Shown piece by piece: positions 1-6,892 of a stretch of 11,937 nt of DNA (the stretch's first letter is position 1; every line of letters starts with the position of its first letter). The notes beneath the pieces were generated by a model. That model saw only the letters and a list, made by a program, of their open reading frames with translations, searched no databases and was not told the DNA's origin. The stretch covers positions 1-11,937 of the forward strand of contig CAMLNJ010000038.1 of the NCBI GenBank assembly GCA_946481225.1, read 5' to 3'. Source of the DNA: an uncultured Verrucomicrobiota bacterium (GTDB lineage: Bacteria; Verrucomicrobiota; Verrucomicrobiae; Opitutales; Opitutaceae). The translations under genes and the position numbers were made by a program.

Positions 1-798
1 CTGCCCGCCCCCGAAGCCCGCACGCTTCTCGAGGAAATCCAGGCCGACGAACGCCTCGTCAACATCGCCCTGGATCGCGCCCTTCGCGGCGAATACCTGC
101 ACGTTTACCGCGTCATCATCGACCGCATGCCGGAAACCGACGACCCCGACCTCCTGCTCTCCTCCGTCGCCAGCCTCGGCATGGCGGAGCCAGAGGCCCT
201 CGAACCGGGTGAAATCGGCCTCGGCCTCACCGAGCACCGCCTCCTTGATCGCGACGCCACCCTCTTCGCCTACGAAGCCGACCTCGCCCCCTACCTCGCC
301 GCCTTGTCCGGAACGCCGCGCTTTCCCCGCCGCCTTTACGAGCAAACCACCGCCACGACGCTCGGCGCCTACCGGCGGGAGCTCGGCGCCTTCTATGACT
401 ACGCCGGCGGCGAGGTCCCGACCACGCTCGAACTCATCATCCGCGCCCGCGCCGCCATGGAGGGCACGCGCAATCCGGTCGGCAAACTCCTGGCCATCTA
501 CGTCACCCCGTATTGGGAAACCTTCATCGCCTCCGCCTTCCGCCGCGAGGCGCAGCGGGCCGCCGTCTGCGGTCTGCTCGCCTGGAGCATCCACGGCCGC
601 CCCGCCGCTTGGGATGAGCTTGTCGCCGCCGGCATCCTCTCCGCCCCGCCCGCCGACCCCTTTTCCGACGGCCCGCTCCGCTTCGAACTCGGCCCCGCGC
701 CCCGCGTGTGGAGCGTCTACCAAGACGGCGAGGACAACGGGGGGCGCTCGGTCGAGGGCAACGTCGGCCAACCCGACGACCTGGTCTGGACGCGGTGA
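1..798 (+). CDS. Hypothetical protein, C-terminal part (5' end outside window)
   Basis: The frame is open from base 1 and ends at TGA 796-798, giving 265 visible residues; the true start lies upstream. The visible part is soluble and mostly alpha-helical in character, with no membrane segment or known catalytic motif. Its tail contains PFSDGPLRFELGP, then VWSVYQDGEDNGG, then DDLVW. From memory this resembles the ending 'DPFSGKPLRY ... YSVGPDGxDDGG ... D.W' shared by many uncharacterised Verrucomicrobiota, Planctomycetota and Acidobacteriota proteins; no function is assigned to it. An ATG at 127 is in frame, but the upstream 42 codons read as good protein (EIQADERLVNIALDRALRG), so 127 is unlikely to be the start. 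The gene is convergent with the pseudouridine synthase gene. Confidence 0.8.
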   Translation: MPAPEARTLLEEIQADERLVNIALDRALRGEYLHVYRVIIDRMPETDDPDLLLSSVASLGMAEPEALEPGEIGLGLTEHRLLDRDATLFAYEADLAPYLAALSGTPRFPRRLYEQTTATTLGAYRRELGAFYDYAGGEVPTTLELIIRARAAMEGTRNPVGKLLAIYVTPYWETFIASAFRREAQRAAVCGLLAWSIHGRPAAWDELVAAGILSAPPADPFSDGPLRFELGPAPRVWSVYQDGEDNGGRSVEGNVGQPDDLVWTR

Positions 799-818
799 AC
801 CACGTCCTGTGCCGGCCA

Positions 819-837
819 CCCGGCCGACACGGCCGGG
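819..837. terminator. GC-rich hairpin between convergent genes
   Basis: CCCGGCCG and CGGCCGGG form a perfect 8-bp stem around the loop ACA. It lies 20 bases after the stop of the upstream gene and about 70 bases before the end of the convergent pseudouridine synthase gene. There is no T-tract on either side, so it is not a classical intrinsic terminator. Its symmetry and location make a bidirectional transcript-end structure plausible. The fold is seen; the role is inferred. Confidence 0.35.
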
Positions 838-876
838 GCCACACCGCGACCGCGGGCGCACCGACCGCTTCCACGA

Positions 877-905
877 GCTCTCCGCGTCTCTGCGTTAAAC
901 CTCTC
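877..905. repeat. C-rich intergenic element of the CTCCGCGTCTCTGCGTT type
   Basis: The stretch reads GCTCTCCGCGTCTCTGCG followed by TTAAACCTCTC, with an internal near-repeat (CTCTCCGCG / TCTCTGCG). From memory, very similar 'CTCYGCGTCTCTGCGTT' strings recur between genes in many GC-rich environmental bacterial genomes. Only one copy is visible here, so its membership of a dispersed family is inferred. It lies directly before the stop codon of the convergent pseudouridine synthase gene. Confidence 0.35.
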
Positions 906-1667
906 TCAGAGCAGCTTCAGAAACTCCGCCGGCGTCGGCGCGGTCGCGGCAAACTTCACCACGCGGCCCTCGTATTCGTAGTCGAAGCGCGTCTCGTGCG
1001 AATGCAGGCACAGCCGCTTCACGCCCGTCGCCTTCGCCAGCGCGCGATTCGCGCCAAAGTCGCCGTAGGTCGCGTCGCCCACGATCGGCAGCTTGCGATG
1101 CGCGCATTGCACGCGGAGCTGATGGCTGCGCCCCGTGCGCGGGGTCAGCTCGATCAGCGTCAGCGCCATCGACGGGTCGCGCCGCTGCCGCAGCACCTTC
1201 ATCTCGCACTCGCTCGGGATCCCCTCGCCCGCCTTCGTGCGCACCTGGCCGCCGCGTTTCGCGATCGCGAGCCGGTCCTTCCACAGCGCCGTCGGATGGG
1301 AGGTTTTTCCAAACACGAGCGCATGGTAAACCTTGCGGATATGTTTCTCGCGAAACAACGCGCGGATGCGTGTCGCCAGCGCGGTGTTGTCCAGCACGCC
1401 GAGGATCACGCCCGAGGTGTGGGAATCGAGCCGGTTCAGCAGCCACATCGTCCGGCCCTTGCCCGAAGCGTCGGTCCAGCGGAAAAACTCGCCCTCGATC
1501 GAGTAGTCGCAGGTGAGCAACGCCCGCGGCTGCTCGCTCTTCATGTTCGGATGCGAGAGCACGGTCGCCGGCTTGTCGAAGGCGACGAGCCCGCCGGGCG
1601 CGCGCGTCAAAACCTCCACGCCTTCATGCAGGGGCAGATCGGACTCGGTCGTGATGGCGTCGCTCAT
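906..1667 (-). CDS. RluA-family RNA pseudouridine synthase
   Basis: A 253-residue protein that should convert uridine to pseudouridine in ribosomal or transfer RNA in the cytoplasm. Key family motifs are visible: LLNRLDSHTSG at residues 76-86, the RluA HRLDxxTSG box with catalytic Asp81, where the usual His is Asn; VAFDKPATVLSHP near 28-40; KVYHALVFG near 112-120; and GRSHQLRVQCAH at 169-180, which matches GRTHQIRVH. No N-terminal S4 domain is present, so it is a short RluA-like form rather than RluB/RsuA-like; the exact target nucleotide cannot be read. The chosen ATG (1665-1667) overlaps the TGA of the upstream TonB-like gene as ATGA, which suggests translational coupling. The open frame continues upstream of this ATG, but that part is antisense-like shadow of the TonB-like gene. 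Confidence 0.92.
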   Translation of the reverse strand: MSDAITTESDLPLHEGVEVLTRAPGGLVAFDKPATVLSHPNMKSEQPRALLTCDYSIEGEFFRWTDASGKGRTMWLLNRLDSHTSGVILGVLDNTALATRIRALFREKHIRKVYHALVFGKTSHPTALWKDRLAIAKRGGQVRTKAGEGIPSECEMKVLRQRRDPSMALTLIELTPRTGRSHQLRVQCAHRKLPIVGDATYGDFGANRALAKATGVKRLCLHSHETRFDYEYEGRVVKFAATAPTPAEFLKLL

Positions 1668-2836
1668 TGGTAATAGAAAGTGAAGGCGAGTTCCTGCTCT
1701 TTGCCCAGCACCGCGATCATGTCGTCGGTCCATTCGCCGTAGGGCGCCCTCTCCGCGATCGCGCTCACGCAAAGCCTCTGCGCCAGCTCCCCGCCCGTGC
1801 CCTGCACTCGGACGACCTCCGATATCTCGCCTTTGGCGTCGATCTTGAACTCCACTTTCACCGTCGCACCCGCGGTCGGATAAAAAGAGCTGCGCAAGAT
1901 CAGCCTCTCCCACTGGGTCTGCACCGCGTCGATGAGCCGCTGGAGGTATTCGCCATAGGCGCTCCACTTCGCGTTGTAGGCGACGGCGCCGATGTTCTTC
2001 GAACCGAACTCGTTTTTGATCGTCGGCGTCTGACGCGCGTTCACGGACGAGGCCGCCAGTCGCGGCCTCTCCATCGGACGGTTCCGGTCGATCCGCGGCG
2101 TGCCCGAAAAATAGCCTCCGGCGCTCGCCTTGCCGCTCGCGCCTCCTTCGCGCGCTTCGGCTCCGCTCTCCGCGCCGGGCACCGGGGGCAGCTTGGTCAC
2201 CGTCGAGCCCGTCCCCCCGTCCGACTCGGCCAACACCTGCTCGAAACCCGGCAAGGCGTTCACCGCCCTCGCCGCTTCCTGCTCGACCGGCGCCGCCGCT
2301 TTTTCCGGATCCGGCGGCGTAGACGGTTTTGGATTTTCGAAAGCTTGCTCGAAGAACTGCGACGGGCGCGGCGCTTCCGCCTCCTTCGCCAACCCGCTCA
2401 CGATCGCGGTCGCGTTCGCCTTGTCTTCCCCGTCCACCTTCGGCGTGTCGCTCGCGCCATCCGGCGTCGGCACCGGCTGGGCCGTCTGCTGGTTCTGGGC
2501 GCCCACCAGCGGCGTCTTGTCGGGAACGTTTTCCGGCGCGGCCGGGTTCACCTCGACGAAGCGCGGCGGAGCGGGCGGTGGCGCCGCCGTCGTAAAAAGA
2601 TCCGGATGCAGCTCGATCTCGAAAGCCCGCGTCGCCTCCGGCGCGCTCGCGACCCGATCCACTTCCAACAAATCCCTCGGCATCAGCCAAAGCGCGAGAA
2701 CCAGGACGAGGTGGACCGCCGCAGTCCCGGCTATCCCGACCCGCCACGCCGGCCGCTTCTCGTCCAGCGCATGCTCCCTCCTCCGCGGCGGAGGCGGAGG
2801 CGCGGAAGCGCGGGGAGCGGGAGCGAGGACGGACAT
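1664..2836 (-). CDS. TonB-like energy-transducer-family protein
   Basis: A 390-residue protein with TonB architecture. A short cytoplasmic N-terminus rich in proline and arginine precedes one membrane segment at about residues 33-52 (VGIAGTAAVHLVLVLALWLM). A long, low-complexity periplasmic region rich in Pro, Ala, Glu and Thr follows, then a C-terminal globular domain at about 295-390. That domain (YLQRLIDAVQTQWERLILRS, then VKVEFKIDAKGEISEVVRV) has the TonB/TolA C-terminal pattern of an amphipathic helix followed by beta strands. TonB proteins carry inner-membrane energy to outer-membrane transporters. No exbB/exbD lie in the window, so a role as an alternative TonB or TolA-like protein is equally possible. 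The start chosen is ATG at 2834-2836. A TTG at 2858-2860, immediately after the maf stop, would add 8 residues. No clear Shine-Dalgarno precedes either. Confidence 0.78.
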   Translation of the reverse strand: MSVLAPAPRASAPPPPPRRREHALDEKRPAWRVGIAGTAAVHLVLVLALWLMPRDLLEVDRVASAPEATRAFEIELHPDLFTTAAPPPAPPRFVEVNPAAPENVPDKTPLVGAQNQQTAQPVPTPDGASDTPKVDGEDKANATAIVSGLAKEAEAPRPSQFFEQAFENPKPSTPPDPEKAAAPVEQEAARAVNALPGFEQVLAESDGGTGSTVTKLPPVPGAESGAEAREGGASGKASAGGYFSGTPRIDRNRPMERPRLAASSVNARQTPTIKNEFGSKNIGAVAYNAKWSAYGEYLQRLIDAVQTQWERLILRSSFYPTAGATVKVEFKIDAKGEISEVVRVQGTGGELAQRLCVSAIAERAPYGEWTDDMIAVLGKEQELAFTFYYQ

Positions 2837-2860
2837 GCGGCGAATCGACGGGGCCGGCAA

Positions 2861-3472
2861 TCAGCGCAGGATGCCGTGACGGGTCAAAAGTTCTCTCACC
2901 TCGTCCTGCGGCAGCCCGATGATGTTGCTCAACGAGCCGCGCCGCGCCGCCACGATCATCTCGCCGTGCTCCTGAATCGCGTAAGCGCCGGCCTTGTCCA
3001 GCACATGCACGCGTTGCAAATAGGCCTCGATATCCACCTCCGCCAGCGCCCGAAACACGACCTCGCTCGCCACGCCGAAATCCTCCGTCACCCCGCGCGC
3101 CGCGTGCCGCAGCGCCACGCCGGTGAACACCGTGTGCGTCCGCCCGCTCAGCCTCCTCAACATCGCCCGCGCCGCGTCGAGGTCCGCCGGTTTGTTCAAC
3201 GCGTGCCCGTCGATAAACACCGTCGTATCCGCCCCCAGCACCCAGGCCCGCGGCCGAAGCGCCGCCACCGCGTCGGCCTTGAGCGCCGAGTTGCGCGCCA
3301 CCATCACCCGCGGATCGAGCCCCGGATCCTCGTGCTCGGTCACGTTCGCCACCGCCACGTCAAACGTCACGCCGAGCTCGCCCAGCAACTCGCGCCGCCG
3401 CGGCGAGGCGGAGGCGAGCACGAGCGGATCGGTATCGAAGGCGTTGGCGTTGGCGGTGGCGTTGACGGACAT
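2861..3472 (-). CDS. maf: Maf-family nucleoside triphosphate pyrophosphatase
   Basis: A 203-residue protein, near the usual Maf length of about 190-200. Maf proteins hydrolyse dTTP/UTP or modified nucleotides to the monophosphate and pyrophosphate, a house-cleaning role that keeps non-canonical nucleotides out of DNA and RNA. Visible motifs are the N-terminal [11 protein letters not shown] (19-29), GADTTV (80-85) with the probable catalytic Asp82, [13 protein letters not shown] (93-105), [14 protein letters not shown] (108-121) and [12 protein letters not shown] (159-170), ending in SNIIGLP. The DKAGAYAIQ segment is typical of the YhdE-like dTTP/UTP subgroup, an inference by pattern. The first residues after the ATG are a simple N-A/T-A run encoded by a hexamer repeat and precede the conserved fold. 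It is the first gene of a minus-strand group with the TonB-like and pseudouridine synthase genes. Confidence 0.93.
   Translation of the reverse strand: MSVNATANANAFDTDPLVLASASPRRRELLGELGVTFDVAVANVTEHEDPGLDPRVMVARNSALKADAVAALRPRAWVLGADTTVFIDGHALNKPADLDAARAMLRRLSGRTHTVFTGVALRHAARGVTEDFGVASEVVFRALAEVDIEAYLQRVHVLDKAGAYAIQEHGEMIVAARRGSLSNIIGLPQDEVRELLTRHGILR
3440..3463. repeat. Hexamer tandem repeat in the start of maf
   Basis: Four units of GGCGTT (third unit GGCGGT) stand in tandem. On the coding strand they read AACGCC/ACCGCC and encode NATANANA at residues 4-11 of Maf. Because the unit is 6 bases long, gain or loss of units keeps the frame. Confidence 0.7.
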
Positions 3473-3540
3473 TCGGAGAGACAGGCTTGCGAGTTGTCAG
3501 ACGCAGGACGAGAGCCAACCTTTCCCCGCTTCGTTTCCTC

Positions 3541-3582
3541 CGCCTCCGGCTCCTTGCTCCCATCTCCCTGCTCCTCGCTCCC
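3541..3582. repeat. Heptamer tandem repeat abutting the nadE start codon
   Basis: Six consecutive 7-base units run up to the ATG: cgcctcc, ggctcct, tgctccc, atctccc, tgctcct, cgctccc. The consensus is roughly NGCTCCY. The array occupies the place where a Shine-Dalgarno site would be; the sense strand here has no purine-rich run. Bases 3539-3561 match 4357-4379 inside nadE at 21 of 23 positions. Confidence 0.7.
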
Positions 3583-5238
3583 ATGCGCATCGGCCTAGCC
3601 CAGCTCAATCCCACCGTCGGCGACCTCGCCGGCAACCTCCGCCGTCTGCTCGCCGCCTACCGCGAACTCGTCGCCGCCGGAGCCGAGCTGGTCGTCACGC
3701 CCGAACTCGCCATCTGCGGATATCCTCCCCGCGACCTCCTGCTGCGCAACCGCTTCGTGCAAGACGTCGAAAACGCCACCGTCGAGCTCGCCTCCGCCAC
3801 CGGCGAGGTTCCCCTTCTCGTCGGCACCGTCGTCGCCAACCCCCTCGAAGAAGGTCGTCGCGCCTTCAACGCCGCCGCCTTTTGCCATCACGGCCGCGTC
3901 CAGCAATTCGCGAAAAAATGCCTCCTCCCGACCTACGATGTCTTTGACGAGGACCGCTACTTCGAGCCCGCCGCCGCCCCCGCCGTGATCGTCCACGCCG
4001 GCAAACGGATCGGCATCACCATCTGCGAAGACATCTGGGCCAACGAGTCCCCCGGCGACACCCGCCTGCACCACTTCAACCCCGTCGCCCTCCTCAAGAC
4101 CGAGCGCATCGACCTCCTCCTCAACCTCTCCGCCAGCCCCTGGTATGCCGGCAAATCCGGCCTCCGCGAACGCATCGTCGCCGAGCTCGCCGGCGAACTC
4201 GCCGTGCCCGTCGTCTACTGCAACGCGATCGGCGGCAACGACGAGCTGATCTTCGACGGCCGCTCCCTCGTCGCCTCGCCCGCCGGCACGATCACCCACC
4301 GCCTCGCCGCCTTCGCCGAAGACCGCCGCGTCATCGATCTCTCCGCGCCGGCCTCTTCCGCGTCCGGCTCCTCGCTCCCCGCTCCCGGCTCCCCGCTCCA
4401 GGACATCCACGCCGCCCTCGTCCTCGGCCTGCGCGACTACGCGCACAAAAGCGGTTTCACCCGCGCCTTGATCGCGCTCTCCGGCGGCATCGACTCCGCC
4501 CTCGTCGCCGAGCTCGCCGTCGCCGCCTTCGGCGCGGAAAACGTCATCGGCGTCTCGCTCCCCTCCGCTATCTCCAGCGAACACTCGAAAGACGACGCCC
4601 GCATTCTCGCGCAAAACCTCGGCATCCGTTTCGAGACCATCGCCATCGCCGAGACCGTCGCCGCCGCCGAGCGCGCGCTGGGGCCGATTTTCGCCGGCCG
4701 CGCCGCCGACGTCACCGAGGAGAATCTCCAGGCCCGCACCCGCGGCGTCCTCATGATGGCGCTCTCGAACAAGTTCGGATCGCTCCTCCTCACCACCGGC
4801 AACAAGAGCGAGGTCGCGGTCGGTTATTGCACGCTCTACGGCGACATGTGCGGCGGCCTCGCCGTCATCAGCGACCTCTTCAAGACGCAGGTCTACGCCC
4901 TCTGCCGTTGGATCAACGAGCAGGCCGGCCGCGACGTCATCCCGCGCAACACCATCGAAAAGCCGCCCAGCGCCGAACTTCGTCCCGGCCAGGTCGACCA
5001 GGACAGCCTCCCTTCCTATGACGTCCTCGACGCGCTCCTCCTCGGTTACATCGAGGAAGGCTTGAGCCGCGCCGAGCTCGTCTCGCGCGGTTTTCCCGAA
5101 GCCATGGTCCGCGACATCTGCCGCAAGGTGGACCTAAACGAATACAAACGGAAGCAAGCCGCCCCCGGCCTCAAAATCACCCCCCTGGCCTTCGGCGTCG
5201 GCCGCCGCATCCCCATCGTCCAAAAATACGTCGGCTGA
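3583..5238 (+). CDS. nadE: Glutamine-dependent NAD+ synthetase
   Basis: A 551-residue, two-domain enzyme that makes NAD+ from deamido-NAD+, ATP and glutamine, the last step of NAD synthesis. Residues 1 to about 250 are a nitrilase-type glutaminase domain with catalytic Glu41 ([14 protein letters not shown]), Lys111 or Lys112 ([15 protein letters not shown]) and Cys148 ([11 protein letters not shown]). Residues from about 278 to 551 are the synthetase domain, with the PP-loop [13 protein letters not shown] (298-310), [13 protein letters not shown] (403-415), the [15 protein letters not shown] region and [18 protein letters not shown]. The domains are joined by a low-complexity linker (about 255-273) encoded by heptamer repeats. 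The ATG at 3583 gives [14 protein letters not shown], the standard start of the family. An open frame reaches upstream, but only through repeat DNA. The gene stands alone on its strand, divergent from maf and convergent with the MscS gene. Confidence 0.96.
   Translation: MRIGLAQLNPTVGDLAGNLRRLLAAYRELVAAGAELVVTPELAICGYPPRDLLLRNRFVQDVENATVELASATGEVPLLVGTVVANPLEEGRRAFNAAAFCHHGRVQQFAKKCLLPTYDVFDEDRYFEPAAAPAVIVHAGKRIGITICEDIWANESPGDTRLHHFNPVALLKTERIDLLLNLSASPWYAGKSGLRERIVAELAGELAVPVVYCNAIGGNDELIFDGRSLVASPAGTITHRLAAFAEDRRVIDLSAPASSASGSSLPAPGSPLQDIHAALVLGLRDYAHKSGFTRALIALSGGIDSALVAELAVAAFGAENVIGVSLPSAISSEHSKDDARILAQNLGIRFETIAIAETVAAAERALGPIFAGRAADVTEENLQARTRGVLMMALSNKFGSLLLTTGNKSEVAVGYCTLYGDMCGGLAVISDLFKTQVYALCRWINEQAGRDVIPRNTIEKPPSAELRPGQVDQDSLPSYDVLDALLLGYIEEGLSRAELVSRGFPEAMVRDICRKVDLNEYKRKQAAPGLKITPLAFGVGRRIPIVQKYVG
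4366..4400. repeat. Heptamer tandem repeat inside nadE linker
   Basis: Five 7-base units in tandem: ggctcct, cgctccc, cgctccc, ggctccc, cgctcca. Each frame shift of the heptad yields the Ser/Pro/Gly/Leu/Ala string of the linker ([11 protein letters not shown]). The unit and its leading flank match the array just before the nadE start codon (23-base window, 21 identities). Confidence 0.7.
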
Positions 5239-5244
5239 GCCGAA

Positions 5245-5259
5245 ACCGCTAAAGGCGGT
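5245..5259 (+). terminator. Weak hairpin after nadE
   Basis: ACCGC and GCGGT form a 5-bp stem around TAAAG, 7 bases after the nadE stop codon. No T-tract follows, so it is at best a weak transcript-end structure. The remaining bases up to 5321, between nadE and the convergent channel gene, show nothing else I can name. Confidence 0.2.
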
Positions 5260-5321
5260 CCGAAAGGGCGGGAAATGTGTCGTTGTTCTCGACGCACCCC
5301 ACACCAGGCCAAACGTAGTCC

Positions 5322-6737
5322 TCACCGACACGGCTCCACCTCGAAGCGCTCCCCGCCGTCCCGGTCCGGCGGCGTGGCGCTCGATTTCTCGTCCGGCCTC
5401 CGATCCCCCTCCGCCGGTCGCCTCTCCGCCTCCGCCCGCCTCTGCTCCTGCCTGATCCTCGGCAGGCATTGCGGATACCGCTCGCGGATGAAGCCGATCG
5501 CCTGCTCGCGCAGCGCGCATTGCAGGCCGAACGACGCGCCCGGGTCCGCCGCGCTGGCCACGATCCGGATCTCCATGCAGTTCGCCAACGCGTCCACCAC
5601 GTCCACCCCGAAGACCTTCTTGTCCCATTGCGGCGCGCTTTCCACGCGCTCCTTCATGAAGTCGCGAAACTCCGCTATCGGCAGGAGAAAATCCACCCGC
5701 ATCACCACCACGCCCACCTGCGGCGCCGCGATCTTCGTGTGGTTGACCACCGGGTTCTCGATCAGGTGGTTGACCGGCACGATCAGGCGCCGCCCGTCCC
5801 AGATTTGCAGCGCCACGTAGGTCAGCGTGATCTCCTCCACCACGCCCGTCTCGCCCGCCACGCGCACCACGTCCCCCAGCCGGATCGGCTGCGTCAACGC
5901 GATCTGCAAACCCGCGAAGATTCCTCCGATGCTCCGCTGCGCCGCGAAGCCTATGATCAGGCCCGCCACGCCCGCCGACGCCAGCAGGCTCCGCCCCACG
6001 TCGCGGACTTCGTCGAACAACATCAGCGTCGCCGCCAGCGCGAACATGCCGACGAGAAAGGTGATCACCCGCCGCAGCAGCCGCACCCGCGTCACCACCG
6101 CGCGACCGTCGAGCGTCGTCAACGCCCGTTCGCCGCTCTTTTCGACCACCGCCTTCTCCACCAGCGCCGCGGCGCGAAAGGCCAGCCAGGCCAACCCGAG
6201 GATCAGCACCACCCCCGCCAATTTTCGCGCCATCGCCTCGCTCGCGCCGTCGAGCGACCACAGCCGCACGAGAAAAAACAGCGCCACCACCGGCAGCACC
6301 AGGCGCAGTCCCGCCCCGACCAACGGCAGCAGCACGTCGTCGAAACGCGATTCCGTGCGCGCCGCCCGCGCCTTAAACCCCGTCTCGAACACCCGCGCGC
6401 AGCGAAACAGCAGCCACAGCAGCGCCACGAAGGCGCCCGCGCCCGCCGCGTTTTCGAGCCATACCTCCGCCCGCCTCCACTCCTCCGGCAGCCGGTCCGC
6501 CGCCACCACCCGCGCCGCCGCGTAGACGCCGTAAAACCAGATGCCGAAGCTCAGCGGCGGCATGATCGCGTCCAGCCAGGCCCGCCTCGTCGCCGGGCCC
6601 GCCGTCTCCGCGCCCGCCGCCGGCTCGCGGGCCATCCGCGCCTTCACCCGCCGCAGCAAAAAATCCGCCAGCAGGGTCGCGATCAACAGCAGCCCCGCCA
6701 GTCTCAGCGCCGGGTCGCCCCATAGATTGGGATTCAT
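5322..6737 (-). CDS. MscS-family mechanosensitive ion channel
   Basis: A 471-residue inner-membrane protein. About seven hydrophobic segments are visible, near residues 11-28, 61-80, 97-115, 136-160, 173-193, 223-241 and 251-278. The last is the pore-lining helix of the MscS family (SAGVAGLIIGFAAQRSIGG), followed by the beta domain LTQPIRLGDVVRVAGETGVVEEITL and the motif GRRLIVPVNHLIENPVVNHT. This order defines the MscS core; family members release solutes on osmotic down-shock, though longer members may serve in signalling. A cytoplasmic domain follows (to about 425), then a highly charged tail of about 45 residues rich in Arg and Glu. The ATG at 6735-6737 (MNPNLWGDP) precedes the first helix. 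The sequence upstream of it contains AAGGG as a possible ribosome site and TATAAG as a possible -10 box. Confidence 0.92.
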   Translation of the reverse strand: MNPNLWGDPALRLAGLLLIATLLADFLLRRVKARMAREPAAGAETAGPATRRAWLDAIMPPLSFGIWFYGVYAAARVVAADRLPEEWRRAEVWLENAAGAGAFVALLWLLFRCARVFETGFKARAARTESRFDDVLLPLVGAGLRLVLPVVALFFLVRLWSLDGASEAMARKLAGVVLILGLAWLAFRAAALVEKAVVEKSGERALTTLDGRAVVTRVRLLRRVITFLVGMFALAATLMLFDEVRDVGRSLLASAGVAGLIIGFAAQRSIGGIFAGLQIALTQPIRLGDVVRVAGETGVVEEITLTYVALQIWDGRRLIVPVNHLIENPVVNHTKIAAPQVGVVVMRVDFLLPIAEFRDFMKERVESAPQWDKKVFGVDVVDALANCMEIRIVASAADPGASFGLQCALREQAIGFIRERYPQCLPRIRQEQRRAEAERRPAEGDRRPDEKSSATPPDRDGGERFEVEPCR

Positions 6738-6743
6738 CACGCC

Positions 6744-6772
6744 CTTATACCCGCTCCGCGCCAGCCGCTGAA
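6744..6772 (-). promoter_or_regulatory. Possible sigma-70-like promoter for the MscS gene, leaderless
   Basis: On the minus strand, TTCAGC (6767-6772) and TATAAG (6744-6749) are separated by exactly 17 bases. The -10 box matches the TATAAT consensus at 5 of 6 positions; the -35 box is poor. The start codon lies 6 bases after the -10 box, so transcription would begin at or next to the ATG, giving a leaderless message. AAGGG (6742-6746), a possible ribosome site, overlaps the -10 box, so the two readings compete. Confidence 0.35.
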
Positions 6773-6816
6773 TCCGGACCGAGCCGGTGCGCACGCCGGG
6801 AAAAAGGGCTGGCGAA

Positions 6817-6836
6817 GCGGGGAAATCGCACCCCGC
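6817..6836. other. Inverted repeat between the divergent MscS and SDR genes
   Basis: GCGGGG and CCCCGC form a 6-bp perfect stem around an 8-base spacer (aaatcgca). It lies in the 155-base divergent region, 57 bases before the SDR start codon. It could be a short operator or a chance product of base composition. Confidence 0.2.
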
Positions 6837-6892
6837 CGGCTTCCCACCCCGCTCCGGATGGGACCGCGCCTTGCCTTGTGCCACCCTTCGCC

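Noticed and set aside
1668..2747. Upstream extension of the pseudouridine synthase frame, giving a 613-residue protein
   Set aside because: The extension is Arg/Gly-rich and lies within the TonB-like gene in another frame. The ATG at 1667 gives the family length and overlaps the previous stop as ATGA.
2780..2794. Palindrome CCTCCGC-G-GCGGAGG near the start of the TonB-like gene
   Set aside because: It follows from Pro and Arg codons (CCN and CGN/CGG) in GC-rich DNA and has no room for a hairpin loop.
2811..2828. GGGAGC units near the TonB-like start, looking like the nadE heptamer in reverse complement
   Set aside because: Only two units, spaced 6 rather than 7 bases, so not the same array; composition bias explains it.
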